Shown here piece by piece: positions 22,957 to 37,468 of a stretch of DNA of 64,000 bases. The DNA lies in NCBI GenBank assembly GCA_022578965.1, contig MU400693.1, forward strand, positions 19,284-83,283, given 5' to 3'. A program made the translations under genes and the position numbers. Within the stretch, counting starts at the first letter, position 1, and each line of letters begins with the position of its first letter. Origin of the DNA: Xylaria sp. FL1777. Its lineage: Eukaryota > Ascomycota > Sordariomycetes > Xylariales > Xylariaceae. The notes under the pieces were generated by a model. The model was not told where the DNA came from. It did not search any database and worked only from the letters and a program-made list of their open reading frames with translations.

Positions 22957-23500
22957 AAAAAACTTATAAACTTAATTAAACTTTATGTTTTATTTGCTTT
23001 TTATATTTAATGCAATTTTTTTTAAACAAATTATAAGCTTTTGCTTATATAAGCAACTTAAAGTTTAAATTGTTTAATAAGTTTTATATGCTTAAAGTAA
23101 TTTATTTAATAATAATAGTAAGTTTTTAGCTATTATTTTTGTTTAAAAAAACCTATAAACTTAATTAAATTTTACGTTTTATTTGCTTTTTATATTTAGC
23201 GCAATTTTTTTTAAATAAATTATAAGCTTTTGCTTATATAAGCAACTTAAAGTTTAAATTGTTTAATAAATTTTGCATATTTAAAGCAATTTGTTTAATA
23301 GTAATAATAAGTTTTTAGCTATTATTTTTGTTTAAAATTAAGTAGCTAAGCTTAAAAATCTTTTGCTAAAAGCATTTCAAGGTTTAAATTTTTTAGTAAG
23401 TTCTGTATGCTTAAAGTAATTTATTTGTTTAATAGTAATAGCAAGTTTTTAGCTATTATTTTTGTTTAAAATTAAATAGCTAAGCTTAAAAGTTTTTTGC
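22957..23500 (+). repeat. Tandem array, 189-bp unit, two full and one partial copy
   Basis: Copies one and two share TTATATAAGCAACTTAAAGT and GTTTTTAGCTATTATTTTTG with a period of 189 bases (anchors at 23122 and 23311). The third copy, anchor at 23455, is about 144 bases and has a divergent first half. It follows an element-like AAATTAA(G/A)TAGCTAAGCTTAAAA stretch that appears twice (about 23334 and 23469). Confidence 0.8.
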
Positions 23501-23591
23501 TAAACAACTAAATAAAAAATAAACAAAACAAGTTAACAAACATAACTATTAAACTAGTATTAAAAACAGCAATAAAAGTAATTAATAAAAG

Positions 23592-23617
23592 AAAAAAAAA
23601 AAAAAAAAAAAAAAAAA
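23592..23617. repeat. Homopolymer run of 26 A
   Basis: Uninterrupted A26 followed by GCA and further A runs; possibly a decayed poly(A) tail of a retroelement, but nothing adjacent confirms this. Confidence 0.9.
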
Positions 23618-24070
23618 GCAAATAAAAAAAAAAAAGCTAGCAAAAAAAGCAAAAGTGCTTTTTTAGTAATTTTAAAAAACAAAAACCTAAATAATAAAAC
23701 GCTTAAAAAAAAAAAAAAAAAAAGAAAAGCAAAAGCAGCTAACTTTGCAAACTAAAATATTTTTAATAACTATAAACTATGCTTTATGCATTAAAGCACT
23801 TAATAAACTTAAAAAAAGAAGCATTACTATGCTTTAAAAACAAAGTATTTTAAAAAAGATTATTTTATTAAGAACTAAAGTTATAGTAAAGTAAAAAAAG
23901 CTTAATTATAAAAAAATAGTTTAATATTTACTATATAAAAATAAGTTTTTTTTTAATACTTTTTAAAAAAACTTAAAAATTAATAATATTAAGCTTTTAT
24001 TTATAACTATAACTTAATAGCTATTTTTCTATAACTTAACTTTACTTTAAAAACAAATATTTTTAATAGC

Positions 24071-24454
24071 ATACTAAATAAGTTAAGCTAATTTATAACA
24101 TAAAAAAGCTTTAGCTTAAGTTTGTTATTAATAAGTTTGCTTAAAATAACGTGCTTTTTAATAATAAATACGTTTATAATTATTGTGTTTAAAAGTTAAG
24201 CAAAAAAGCACAAAAGTAAAACTATTGTTTAGCTTATAGTTTTAAAGCTTTAAAAAAAGAAGTATTTTAATATATAATCTTTATAGCAAAGCATATGTTA
24301 TAATAGCATTTAAAAAAAACAAAAAAAGCTACAGCTTAAGTGCTGCAAGCTTTATATGCTAATAATTAATAGTATAAATCTTTTATATATAGCTAATTGT
24401 TTTTATGCAATTTTAAAATAATAATAAGTTATATAAATATAATAGCTAACATAA
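24071..24454 (+). repeat. Dispersed direct repeat, copy B (partner at 22170)
   Basis: Second copy of the repeat at 22170-22476. It carries an extra stretch of about 72 bases at roughly 24312-24383 that copy A lacks and that contains AGCTACAGCTTAAGTGCTGC. The extra stretch is either a small insertion in B or a deletion from A. Confidence 0.75.
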
Positions 24455-27400
24455 TTACTACTATAAAAAAAGCTAAACTTTGTTGCTAATATATAGCTTT
24501 TTAAAAATTATATATAAACGCAAAAATTAAAACAAAACTATTGTAGTTTTTTATTTAAACAAATAAAACAAAAGTACTAAAAAGTAAATAAAATATATAT
24601 ATAACAGCTAAAAAAAAAAAAAAGCAAAAATAAAAATATATCTAAGTATACAAAAGTAAGCAATTTAGCCAAATAAAAACAACTAATATAGCTATTTAAG
24701 CTTACATAAAAAAATTAGCTATAAATAAACAACAAGTAAGCTAAAAATATAATTAATATATTTTGCTATACTTAATAGTTTTATAATAAGTTTTATTAAT
24801 ATAAATAATTATTATAAAATAACGCTATTATTGCAAAATTAATAACAATAATATATATTACACCTAACGTAATAATAATTGTTTTAAAAATATAAGTTTT
24901 AATTAAGTAAAATAAATTAAAGTATACTTACTATCTTTTTTATTTATTAATTTTATTATATATTATTTTTTTAACTTTTAGTAAAATTTATAGCAAAATA
25001 TATAGCTGCTTGCTTAAAAACTACTATTATAAATAAATATATAGCTATACTTAAGTATAAAAATTAATTTTTAAACTATTATTTTATATAGCATAGCAAG
25101 GCACTAAAGTATAATAATAAGCAATAAAAAAAAAAGCTAAAAATAAGTTTTATTAGCTATATATTCTTTTAATGTTTTTAAACAACTTAAAGGATTATAT
25201 AATGTAAAATATAGTATTAGTAGTAGTAAAAATATATATATAAAACTAAAAAAAAAATAAAAAAAAAGTTATTAAAAAGCTTAATAAAATTAACATTTTA
25301 AAACATTAGTTTAATAGCATTGTTTATATTTAATATATTTTTAATAGTATAATAGCAAATTAAAAAAAATAAATATTTTTTTTTTTTAATTTGTTTTAAA
25401 GCTTTATATAACTTAAAATATATATTATAATAGTTTAGCTTTATTAACTTAATAAATATATAATAAAATATATTTTAAAAATAATTTTAAAATTTATATA
25501 AAAAGTTAAATATATTAGTATAAATGTAGCTAAATATAAATAAATATAAACAAAAGCAAAGTTAAAAGTAAACAGTAGTATTATATTATATAAAGTAAAT
25601 AATAGTATAGCTATAATAATAATATATAACAAGATTTTATAATTTTTTTTAATATAATTTAACAAGCAAAAAACAGAACTTATAGCTTAAAAAAAAAACA
25701 TCTATTAATTTATGCTAAAATATAACAAAAAAATCCATTATTTCTTCTTTTTAACTATTGCTTTTTTTTATAAGCTTTTAAAATACTACATTTTAAGCAA
25801 CATATAATTATAAGCAATATATTATTTTTTGTACTTTTATTAGTTATATAAGCCTTTTTACGAAAATTATGCATAAAAGCAATAGCTTTATTATTATTAT
25901 TTTTATTTAAAGCTAAATTAAAGTTAATATTATTTTTATTAGTTGTTTTTAAATTAATAAACTAAGTTAAAAATATTAAAGTATTTATATTAGTAATATT
26001 AAAAAATAGCATTATATTTAAAGCGTTTATTATTAATATTATTGTTTTAGTAAAGCTTTAACTAAAAAATGTGCAAAAAACACTTTTAATTTTAGCATTA
26101 ACTATATTTTTATTTTTAAAAATAAAGTGCTTAAAAAGTATTAGTATAATAAGCAACTAAATAATAAATAAGCTTTTATTAATAAATTTTATAATTTAAA
26201 AAGTATAAAGCAAAGTTTTAGTTTTTAAGTTAGCTATGTTTTTTTTAATAGTAGTTATAATTATACTAATATGCTTTAATACTGTAATAAATACTAATTG
26301 TTTTTAAATATGCCTTTAGTAACATAATAATAACAAACTAGCTATAAACAGCAAACTTAGCTTTTTAGTACTAGCAAACTTAATTATATTAGCTATAATG
26401 CAAAATATAAAGTTTTTTTTATTTTTACTAGTAATAAAAGTTATTAAATTTATATTTTTAATATTTGAGTTTTTTTTGTTATAATTAGTAAAATTAATAA
26501 TATTTATTATATTAACGTATTAATAGCAAATTGCATTATTAAGTATTTTTTTAGCAATATGCTATACTAAGCTAGGCATATAAATTAAAGCTAACATTAA
26601 TACTTATTGTTTTTTGTTGATTTTAGTTAAAATAATAATAACTATAAAAGTAAAAACTAAACCTTTAGTTTTTAAGTTATACTATAAAAAACAAATAAAA
26701 AAAAGAATTAATGCTTTTTATTTTTATTTTTAAGTAAGTTAAATATATATATAATTTATAATACTAGTTATAATTATTACAAAAAGCTAATACTAATTTA
26801 AATCGTTTTATTTAACACTAAAAATAAATATACTAAGTTTTATAAAAATTTTTAAACAATTTAAAATACTACTTACTAACATAGTGTTTTTATTAGTTCT
26901 AAAATAATTTATTTAAAACAAAAGTTAATACAAGCAAAAAAAAACATATTATAATATATTAAGCTACTTACTATAGTTATTTCATATTAATATATGCTTA
27001 ATTAAACAAAAATAGTATTATATACTAAAGCACTATATTAATTAATAATTATTTTTAAGTAGCTAGCAAACTTAAGTTTTATATTATACTTTGTGTTTAA
27101 GTAGTTTTATATATTATAAGTTATGTTATTAAACCGGCTTATTATTGTAAAAAATAAAAGAAATAATAAAACATAGTTGCAACTTATAAAAAAAAAAAAT
27201 CAGTTGTGTTAAATTTATGCTTTTAAATCTATAATAAAGTTTAAAATATCTGATAAAAAAAATAAAAGCTATAATAAAAAGTATAAAAAAAGCAATAAAA
27301 AAACTATTATATAATATAGTTATTTTTAAAAAAGCTATTTAATATAAATATATATATATATATATACGCGTATAATACTTGTTAAAAAAATAAAAGCATA

Positions 27401-28440
27401 CTAAAAATTATACTTTAAAACTGCTAAGCATAGTATACTAAATATAAAGCTAAAAGTTTAGCAAATAAACTAATAAAACTAGTTTTATAGATTTTAAAAA
27501 GATTTAAAGGCTATAACTTTAACATAATATTTTATAAACCTTAGTAAAAAAACATTAAACTACTTTTTTAGATTTTTAAGCAGCTAAAAAAAAATTAAAG
27601 TATAAACTATAGTAAAAGTGCTAATTATACATAATATTTTATTTTTTATAAAGCTAAAGCATTAGCTATTATTAAGCTACTTATAACGTTCTAGTTTTAA
27701 ATCAAATAAACATTTTTAACTAAGTTTAATTTATTATTAAGTGTTAAAATTACTGCGTATATTAATAAAGCTTTATAATAGTTTAGTTTACTAGTTATTA
27801 GCTTAATTAATTATTTTAAAAACACTTTATATAGATTTATAAAATTAGTTATACAGTGTTAAGCTATTTCTAAAAGTATAGTTAAGCAATAAATACTTAT
27901 AAATGCTATAATACAATTGTATAAAAAGTAACTAACTTAAAAAGTAAAAACTATAACTTAAAACAAAACTAACAAAAATAAACAAAAAAAAAACAGAAAA
28001 AAATAAAACAAAGCAATAATGCTTATGCTACTACTATTTAAAAAGCCTATACAAAATAAGCAAATCAAACTATTAGTAAAATTTATTACTGTATAAAAAT
28101 ATGTTATAATAGCTTTTATAGGTTTATAAACCTTAGAACTTTCTTTTTACTAAAACTTATAAATTTAGTATTATATAATATATAATTAAAATTTAACTGC
28201 AAATATAATGCATAAATAGCGCGTGCTATTTTATAGTATTATTTTATTAAAAAATTAACTTTTAAACATTAAACTAAGCACTAATAATATATAAATATAT
28301 TAAAACAATAAAACAAAAAGCATTAATTCTTTTTTTTTTTTTTTAGAAAATTTAACTATAAACATTAAGCATTGTTAATATATACTATATTATAATTTTA
28401 TACTTAATAGCATATATTATTTTATAGCTTTATTTTATTT

Positions 28441-28500
28441 AGCAATATGTGCTATTTTGTAGTTTTATATTTAGTAGCGCGTGCTATTTTGTAGTTTTAT
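28441..28500 (+). repeat. Short tandem repeat around GTGCTATTTTGTAGTTTTAT
   Basis: Two 32-bp units (anchor GCTATTTT at 28451 and 28483), with a related earlier copy at 28218-28236 (AGCGCGTGCTATTTTATAG). The GCGCG core is unusually GC-rich for this block. Confidence 0.6.
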
Positions 28501-31500
28501 TGTAATAATAAAACGAAAAGCGTTAAATTTTCTATTACTTACTTATTATTTAAAAATAAATCGGTACTTTTTTATTGTTTTTTATTTCTTTAATTTAGGA
28601 AATTTAAAAGCTACAAAACTGCGCTATATTAAATATAATTTATTAATTATGTTATTTTTAAAGATCTTAAGCACAAAATTAGTATTAGTATATATTATTA
28701 TAATACTAAAAGTATATCCGGTAAATTCTAGGTTTAAAAAAACAACAAGTTAAAACTAGATTAATCCTAGTATTTAAGTTAAAAAATTTGCATTAAAAGT
28801 TATAAATAGTTTTATTTTTTAAGCTTTTTTTATAACTAAAGTTAAGCCTTTAAAAGCTATAATAATAATTAAAACATAAAGAAAGTATAAAGTTTAATTA
28901 AATAGCTTTAAAGGTTATTTTGTTTATATATTATTAGCAATAAAATCATATAAAATGTTATACTTAATTAAGCAATAGTTAATTAGTTATATAATTAACT
29001 ATATTAATATAAATAATTTTATTTAGCTAGTATTTTAAAAAGTTTAAGTAAATAATTACTATTGTTTAAATATTATTAAGTAGTTATATATTTTATATTA
29101 AATATTTTAATAGTAAAGTTAAAAAAACATAAGTGTTGCTTTATGTTTAAAAGAAGTTAAAGTATAGTTTTATTAAAACTTGTTTATTTTTATGTATTTG
29201 TGCTTTATATTACTATATAATATAAAGGGTTTTATAAAGCAATAAATAGCTAATAAATTATTTTAGATACAAAAGCATATAAAGCTGTAAATTAAACTAG
29301 GTTTTTTAAAAAAATCTAGAACTATGCTAATAAATGCTTTTTTGTTTAAATTTAAACGTTGTTTACCTTTAGGTTTATTACTTAAATACTAGAATTCTAT
29401 AGCTTAACTATTTAAATATAATTTAAATAACTATTGCATTTTTAAACTTAGTTTAGTGTTATATTATAGCTATTTTAAATCAAAGTATTAATACTATTAA
29501 ACTTAGCGTATTTTTTATAAGTAATAAAAACCATAGAAATACTATATAAAAATAGTTTATATTACACTTAATTTTTAACAAAAATAATTAATATATAACC
29601 GTTTTTCTTTTTTATTATATAATATTAACTTAACTATTATTTATATAACTAGCATAATGCTTTGCTAAAAAACTAGTTGCAACATTTTTATTGTTTAAAC
29701 CTTAAACTTTTTTTGGTTTAATAACTTATTATAACATAATAATTTATAAACACCTTTATAATAGTTCACCTAAAATGTAAGTTTTTAATGCTTTTAAATT
29801 TGCTAATATATAAATTATTAATATAAAAAAGCAAACTTTAAATACTTTTAATTTTGTAGTATAGCTTACTAGTTGTTTGATTTTTTAAAATCGATTAAAC
29901 AAATTTGTTTTGTTTGCAAGTTTTAAACTATAAAAACAAATATGTTTTGCGCTATTTTTATTTCTTACAGCTAAAAGTTTTTTTTTATTTAATTTATTAA
30001 TAACGTTTAATGTAACTTTAACTTTTTTATTGCTAAACTTGCTTTTTTATTATTATATAATGTTTTATTTTGCTTTAAAAAATAATGTTAATTAAAAAAA
30101 CTCTAAATTATTAGCAATTATTATGCTAAGTAAAACAGTATTAAAACTTAGTATATTTAGTTTTAAAATAATTCTTTTGTAAAGTTTTATATAATAACTA
30201 TTTTATAGCATAACCTTTTATTAAAGTTGCTTATAAAAGAACTAAAGTTTTGCTTTAATATATAAACGCTATAAAAAAAAAGTATAAATATTGCAAACTA
30301 CTTAATATTAGTTCTAATTAATGTAAACTAGTTTAACTTAACTATTAAGCAAAGATTATTTAACGTATATAAAATGCTATAAATAATATTTATTTTTCTT
30401 TTAATTTTTGCGTTATTTGCTAATAATATTTATATAATAATTTAATGCGCTAAGTTAACTAAATTAGTAATACTAATTTAAACTAAAACAAGAATTTTAT
30501 AAAAATTATTTAATGCTGCTTATATTTTCTATGTATTATAAAAACTAAAAAGCAGCTTATATAAATATGCTTATTTTACATTAGATTTATTAACGCTAAG
30601 CAAATGCTAAAATATACTATAGCTAATTATTTTAACATAAGCTATTCTTATTAATATTTTAAAAAGCTATATTGTTTTAGTTTTATAAAAAAATAATTAA
30701 TCTTTTTGCATATTTTGTATAAATATATTATTAAGTTTTATGCTAGAAATTAAAAATAACTAGCAAATGCTTATTACTAATTAAAAGAACAAATTACGGT
30801 TTAAAAACAAAATGTTTTATGTATTACTACTGCTTTACTTTATGTAGTTTTTAGTTTGCGTAATATTATTTAAGTTTTTTAAATAAATATTATAAAGCTT
30901 AAACTATAAAATGCTAAAGATTTACTATATATATGTTGTTAATAAATTGCAAATGTTTTAGCTTAATTAAAAGTTAATAATTTATTATATGCAAATATTC
31001 CTATTAATAATGCAGCATTAGTTAGTTTTCTGGTTAATAATATACTACCATTATTAATAAATAAAATATATATTTTTGCTAAAAAAAATTTTAATATTGC
31101 TTAAGCAAACTATATAACTAACTAAAACTTTATTTCTAGTGTATTAATTAAGCAACTATAAAGCTTTTAACATGTTTTTAGCACTAAGCAGCAATAGTAG
31201 CTTAGCTTAATAAAATAAAATAATTTAATAAAGTTTAGTATATTTGCAGTATTTAATAAAAATAAAAATATTTAAGGAACTAATATTAATAAAAATGCTA
31301 TTTTAGAAATTAAAAGAACTATATTAAGCATAAGTTTTTGTAGCGCTACTTTACTTAAAAGTAATATTAATATTGCTTGTTTTGTAGCAAAAACTATTAA
31401 TTTTGCTAAAATTAATAATATAAAATATTTTAAGATATAATAGTATATTAGCTTTGCTAACTGCTTTAATAAAGATTTTTACTTAAAAGCATTTTTGCAT

Positions 31501-34500
31501 TTCTTTTTATATAAAGAAAAAAAGCACAAAAATGCTTTTGTTATTAAAAATAATATTTATGCTTGCAATACTAACATTAGCTAAAACATCTAAGTTTAGT
31601 ATTATTTTTTATAATACAAAAGTTATTATATAGTAAATTTTTTTTTTTTATTTTTATTTATAAATAATAAAATTTAAAATAATAGCACTTTTATTTTAAA
31701 AGCTTTAGTTAAACAAAACGCATAAGCTATAGTTTAAAAAGCATGCTATTTTTTAAGCTTAGCAGATTTAAATACTAAAAAGCACTTTGTTTGCTGTTAT
31801 AAATATTATAATAATCTATATATTAAAACTATACTAAAAAATGTCCGATTAATTAAATATAAATAGCTTTACTTTTATAAACAGAAAAATATTTTTAAAG
31901 GTTAATTATAGTTGCTAATTATTATATATAGCTTACTTATAATTTAGTTTACTATTAATCTTAAGAATTAAAGCAGCTTTATAATCTTTAAAATAACGCT
32001 TTTTAAAAACTTAGCACAAGCTAAAGCATTAAATAAATATTAAATAAGCTTTAATAATAATTAATAAAGCTTTAAATTTATTAAAACTATATATTAAAAT
32101 TTTATAGCTACTGCTTAAATGTTTTAAATATATATAAATACGTTTATTAAAAACGTAATAAAAGCTAAAGCATTTAGTAAAGTTATTACATATTATAATG
32201 TAATAAAAAGCAATAATTAAAAAAGCCTTTATTTATATAAGATATTATAGCTAGCTAGCAATACTATAATATATAAACTAACTAATAACTTAGCTATTAA
32301 TAAAATTCCGGGCTTAAAAAAGCGCATTATTAACTATATAAATTCTTTTTTTAACAAAGTGCGCTATGCTTACTAAATAATTAAAATTTAAAATACTAAT
32401 AGAAAAAATAGTATTTAAATAATAATTTAGTTAATAATGTTAGTTATGCTATTATTTATATTAATGTTTTAAATATACTAAAGCATTTCTAGTTTAACAA
32501 AAGATTATTAATGTTATATATAAAACAGCAGTATGCTTTTTTAAATGCTTATAATAATTGCTATATTTATATAAACACTTATTAAAAAAAACCACATAAA
32601 AAAACAGCTTGTTGATTTAGCTATTTTTAAACGTTAATAAAAGTAACACATATAACTAAAAATAGCTTTATTAAAATTAAAAGAAATTATCTGCATATTA
32701 GCAAAACTAATTTAACTATAGCATTAATATTTTAATGCAACTATAACTTTACATTTTTATAAAAACGCCCTTAAACTTTTTTTATTATACATTATATACT
32801 AAATTATATAACAAAAGCGCTAATTAAACATTATGAACTTATAATGTTTGCAAAGAAAATCCTAGATTAAATAGCGCAATATTAACAAAAATAACCCTAT
32901 AAAAAAAATATAAAAAAAATAAAAAACGATTTTATTGTGCTATTTTTTATAATAAATAATAAAGCTAACATAGTTTTTTGCAGATTTATAGCTTTGCTTT
33001 TTAATAAGCTAGCAACTATTTAAAAGTTTTTAGCTATTAAAGTTTATGCTAATTTGCTTAAAATGCTAAACTATTATTTATTTATAAAAAACTAAGCTAT
33101 AGTTAATTTTAATTACTTTTATACTTACGTACTAAAAGTTCTTTTATAGTATATAATTAACTGCTTTAGTTTTAACGTTATTTAGTTACTATTAAACTTA
33201 TTAAGCAAAAAGAGTTAAGTTTCTTTTTATATGCAAGTTTATGCGTATAAAAAAACAATGCTTTAAAACATATATTTGTATAATTATGCAAGCAGCTTTT
33301 ATTTTACAAAAAAACTAAAAAAAAAATTATTACTACATTATTTTCTAATAAACAAAAATATTTCCTTTTTTAAAAAAATAGTTTAAAAGCTTATTAATAA
33401 AAAATAAATTTTAGTTCTTAGTAAACAACCTATTAATAGCATAAATATAAACAATCTAAATTAGGGTGCTATACTAAGGCTTTTATTATTTGTTTTATAG
33501 TATTATTTTAATATTTTAATTAAAATGCTTACTTTTAAACTCTAAAATTATTATTGCGCTTAATTAAATAGCAAGCTTTTATTTAAAGTTAAAAATCTAG
33601 ATTAGCTAAAAAAGTTAAAAAAAAAAGCAGCAAAAAACGCTAAAGCATAAAAAAATTAACAAGCTAATCTAATAAATAATAATAACTTACTATTTAATAA
33701 CAATTAGCAACTAATAAACATAAAAAAAAACTAGCTAAAGAAATCTCTGTATTTTTTACGCTATAATTTTAACTAGTTTAAATAGTTATTTAAAAAAGTA
33801 AATAAGCTACTTAGTATATTAAATAACTTTAAACAACTTATTTAGCAAGCAAACATTAAAAACGTTAAAAATGCACGTTTTAATATATTTACTAAAAATT
33901 AAACAAATATTTTTAATTAAATAAGAAATAGTAAAAATAGTAATAATGTTATACTAGCTAAACAAATTAGCGTTGCATTAATACAACTAGTATAACTTAA
34001 ATTAGCAATTTTAAAAAACTACATTAAAAAAAAAAATAAGTATATTGTTTTAAAAAAGCTAAATTATATACATAACTATAAAAACCTAGTTAAAAAAAAT
34101 AAATTTATAATACTAAGTTTTAAGTTTAACTAAAACTAATAATATTTTTAAATATTAATATTAAATAATTTCAAAAGTAATACTGCTTTTGTTAAATATT
34201 TTCTTTTAATAAAATACTACATTATTAACTATATAATATATACAGAAAAAACTTTAAATATAAAACAAAGTAAAGCAGTTTTGCTTGTATGCTAAAAGCT
34301 TAACTTTAACGCTAACGCAGTACAAAAAAATGTACTAAAACTACTTATTACTATTAGTTTTTTAAAAAAACAAAGCAGCACTAGAAAATTTATTGTTATT
34401 TAAATTATATATAAAGTGTTCCTTTAGTTAAAAAAAAAAAACAAAATATTAATTACTGTTTTTATTAAAAGCACAGCAGTAAATATTAATAGCATTATAA

Positions 34501-36302
34501 TACATTTAGCAATAAAGTTTAAAGTATGCAATAAACAAACTTTTTAAAGTTTAACATTAAAAAATAAAAGTACTATATAACTATAGCAAAATAAGCTTGT
34601 TTTTATTATTAATAAAATTAGCATAGTTTTAGCTAAACTTTTATTTTAAGTTAAAAAAGCTATACATAAAAACTATAATATAAAAAACAAAAAACAATTT
34701 AATAGCTTTTTATATATTTTTATAGCTAACAACTTTGCTTAGTTTTCTTTAATAAGTAATATATTACTAGCTAAAAGTTTAACAAATTTAATAGTTTTTA
34801 CACAAGCAATATATAGCTATACTTTAAGTAAACACTTAATATATAAAAAATAAAAAAAATGCTAATAATAAAACTTAAAAAGTAACAATTATAATTTTAG
34901 CAATTAATATATACAAAATATAAATAATAAACATAAAAGTTATACTATTTATAAAGCTATTAAAATTATAAGCAATAGCAATAAAAAAGCAATAACTGTT
35001 TAAATTATTTGCGCTATTAAAAAAGCTAAAAGCTTAGCACTAATAAAAAACGTTGCAAAATTAGTTTGCTTAAAATAGCAAATAAAAGCATAAAGCAATA
35101 TGTAATTGCATAGTTTTTTAAATTAATTCTGCTTTAAAACTTAAACCAAAAAAGACTAAAATATACTAAATACTTAAGCAATAAATAATTTTTTATTGCT
35201 TTATTTTAGGCTTATTAATAAATTTTAACTTATTATATATAATAATAAGCTATAGTATATTATTAACTTTAAAACAACATAATTATTTTTATAATATAAT
35301 AATTATGCTTTGTTTTTATTTATTTTTTTATTAAAACATAAGCTAAATATATTAATAATAAAATATTTTACTGAAGTTTAAAAATACTTATATGTATAAA
35401 TAAATACAAGTAGTAAAAAAAAAAAAAAAAGTTCTTATAAAAACATAAGATTTAACTTAGCTATTTTAGCTTATAATTTATTTAGTAAAAAAATGCTAAT
35501 TATTATAACAACTAATATTTATTTTAGTTTAAGTATAATAAACAAAAATAAATTTCTAGCAGAAAAGTTTATTTTGTTTTTTATAGCAATATATATTTGC
35601 TTAGCGCTAAGTATTTATTTTTATACAGAATTGCTTATTTATATTTTTATTAAAAAAGTAAATAATAAAACAATATATTATCTAGCTTTAAAAAATAATA
35701 TTATACTACTGTTTCCTAGTTTTAAAAAACAAAAAGTAAAAGTACTAAAGGTTATTAAATCGCTTGTTATTTTTAGCTAAACAAGCATAGCTTATATAAC
35801 TAGCTTAGCTATAACTAAGTATAAGGCCTAAAAAAAAACGTTTTTTAAGGTTGCTTTATGTTTAAACAAAACAGCAAATAATAGCAAAAAAACTAACAAT
35901 AAAAAAAAAAGCAGCAAAAAATTCTTATTTATATATGTTTAATTATTAAAGTTTACTAATTTAAATAATATATAGTTGCTTAGCAATATAAAGCTAAATA
36001 TCTTTTTAAATATTTGCTTTTTTGTTAATTGCTAAGCATTAATAAATAAATTAAATAGTATAAACATAAAAACTAAATTAAAAAACAGATTTATTAATAT
36101 AAAGAAAAAAAATATATAGAATAATTAAAATCTTATAATATGTTAACTACTTGCTAAATAATCTGCATACTAAACAAAAAACTAATAGTTTTTAGCTTAA
36201 AGAATTAAGTTGTAATAACTATAAGCATTAAAATAATAAAGCTTTTAAAAGCATAAAATAGCATTATATCTAATAGTAATATACTATATATATTAGTTAA
36301 AC

Positions 36303-36478
36303 TAATTAATTACTTAATTAATTAGTTAATTAATTAATTAAACCTTTTATATTAATATATTTTACTATATTATAAATAAAGTTTGCTATATTTAAAACTT
36401 TTTAAAAAGTATATAAAGTAACTAAAGCTTTATACTTAATATTAAAATAAATTAATTAATTAATTAATTAATTAATAA
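36303..36478. repeat. Two TTAA/TAAT microsatellite tracts flanking a ~108-bp spacer
   Basis: Tracts of repeated TAAT/TTAA lie at about 36303-36342 and 36450-36477. TTAA is a favoured target of some transposons, so the pair could mark an insertion, but the spacer has no recognisable features. Confidence 0.7.
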
Positions 36479-37358
36479 TATATTAACTATTAAAAATGCT
36501 TAGCTTAATTATTTAATATGTTTAGTTTATTAACTAAGCTAGCGCTGCTTTAGCAACCTTTATATAAGGGCTGCTTTTATGCTATATACGCATTTATGTT
36601 TTCTTTTTGCTACTTTACTTTTTTACTTTTTATAAAAAAGGTAAGTTTTTTGTAATAGTTAGTATGTTTTTTAGCTTACTTACTGTTTTTTTAAACTTAT
36701 TAGTAGCTAGCTATAGCGTTAATAGTATATTAATTAGCTAAATAAACAAGTAATGCTTATAAAACAAAAAAAAAAAAAAAAAGTTATTATATGTTTTTTA
36801 ATGTTATTTTTTCTTTAATTTAAAGCACTTTTTAAGTTTTAAAGTAGCTAGCTTATAGCGCACTTTAAAACTTATAAAAAGCTTACGTTTTTTTTAATAT
36901 ATATGCTTAATTAACTTTTTTGCATATAGCTATATAAAATATATAAATAAGTAATAAAATAAATTATAATAAGTAAAGTAATTATATAATATATTTAAGT
37001 ATAGCTTAATTATAATATAATTAAACAAAAAATATACCTATTTTTTTATAAACTTAGTAATAGATTTAAAACATATAAAAAAAACAAACAATAAAAATTA
37101 TAGAAATTTAGCATTAATTAAGCATGTTTTATTTAATTATTTTATTTTTTTAATACTAATTAATTTACTGTACTAAAATATATACTATATAGTTTATTTA
37201 ATATATAAAAGTATTAAACTAGTATTTATAGCTATGCTACTTTATTTTATGCTACTTTATTCTAGTAGTAATAATAAAATTAGTGCTAAAAACTAAAAGG
37301 TATAGTTATTTTATATTTAAAAAAAAAAAAAAAAAAACGCAAAATGCTTATAATCTTT

Positions 37359-37468
37359 AGCAGTAATAAAAATATTAGCACTATTTAAGTTATTAATATA
37401 ATAAATAATAGCTATATATTTATAAATGCTAGCAGTAATAAAAATAATAGCACTACTTAAGTTATTAA
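37359..37468 (+). repeat. Direct duplication, 38 bp, period 72
   Basis: AGCAGTAATAAAAATATTAG at 37359 and AGCAGTAATAAAAATAATAG at 37431 are both followed by CACTA(T/C)TTAAGTTATTA. The C/T difference is in an AC context. Confidence 0.75.

Noticed and set aside
25444..25665. 73-codon minus-strand open frame in the AT block
   Set aside because: Composed almost entirely of Ile, Leu, Phe, Tyr, Lys and Asn, as expected from random 80% AT DNA. No domain and no conserved motif.
28481..28753. 90-codon plus-strand open frame
   Set aside because: Same low-complexity hydrophobic/Lys composition as other AT-block frames; it starts inside a short tandem repeat.
35493..35780. 95-codon plus-strand open frame, the longest in the AT block
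   Set aside because: The length is reachable by chance in 49 kb of six frames. The composition mimics a membrane protein only because AT-rich codons encode hydrophobic residues. It might be a transposon relic, but nothing identifies one.
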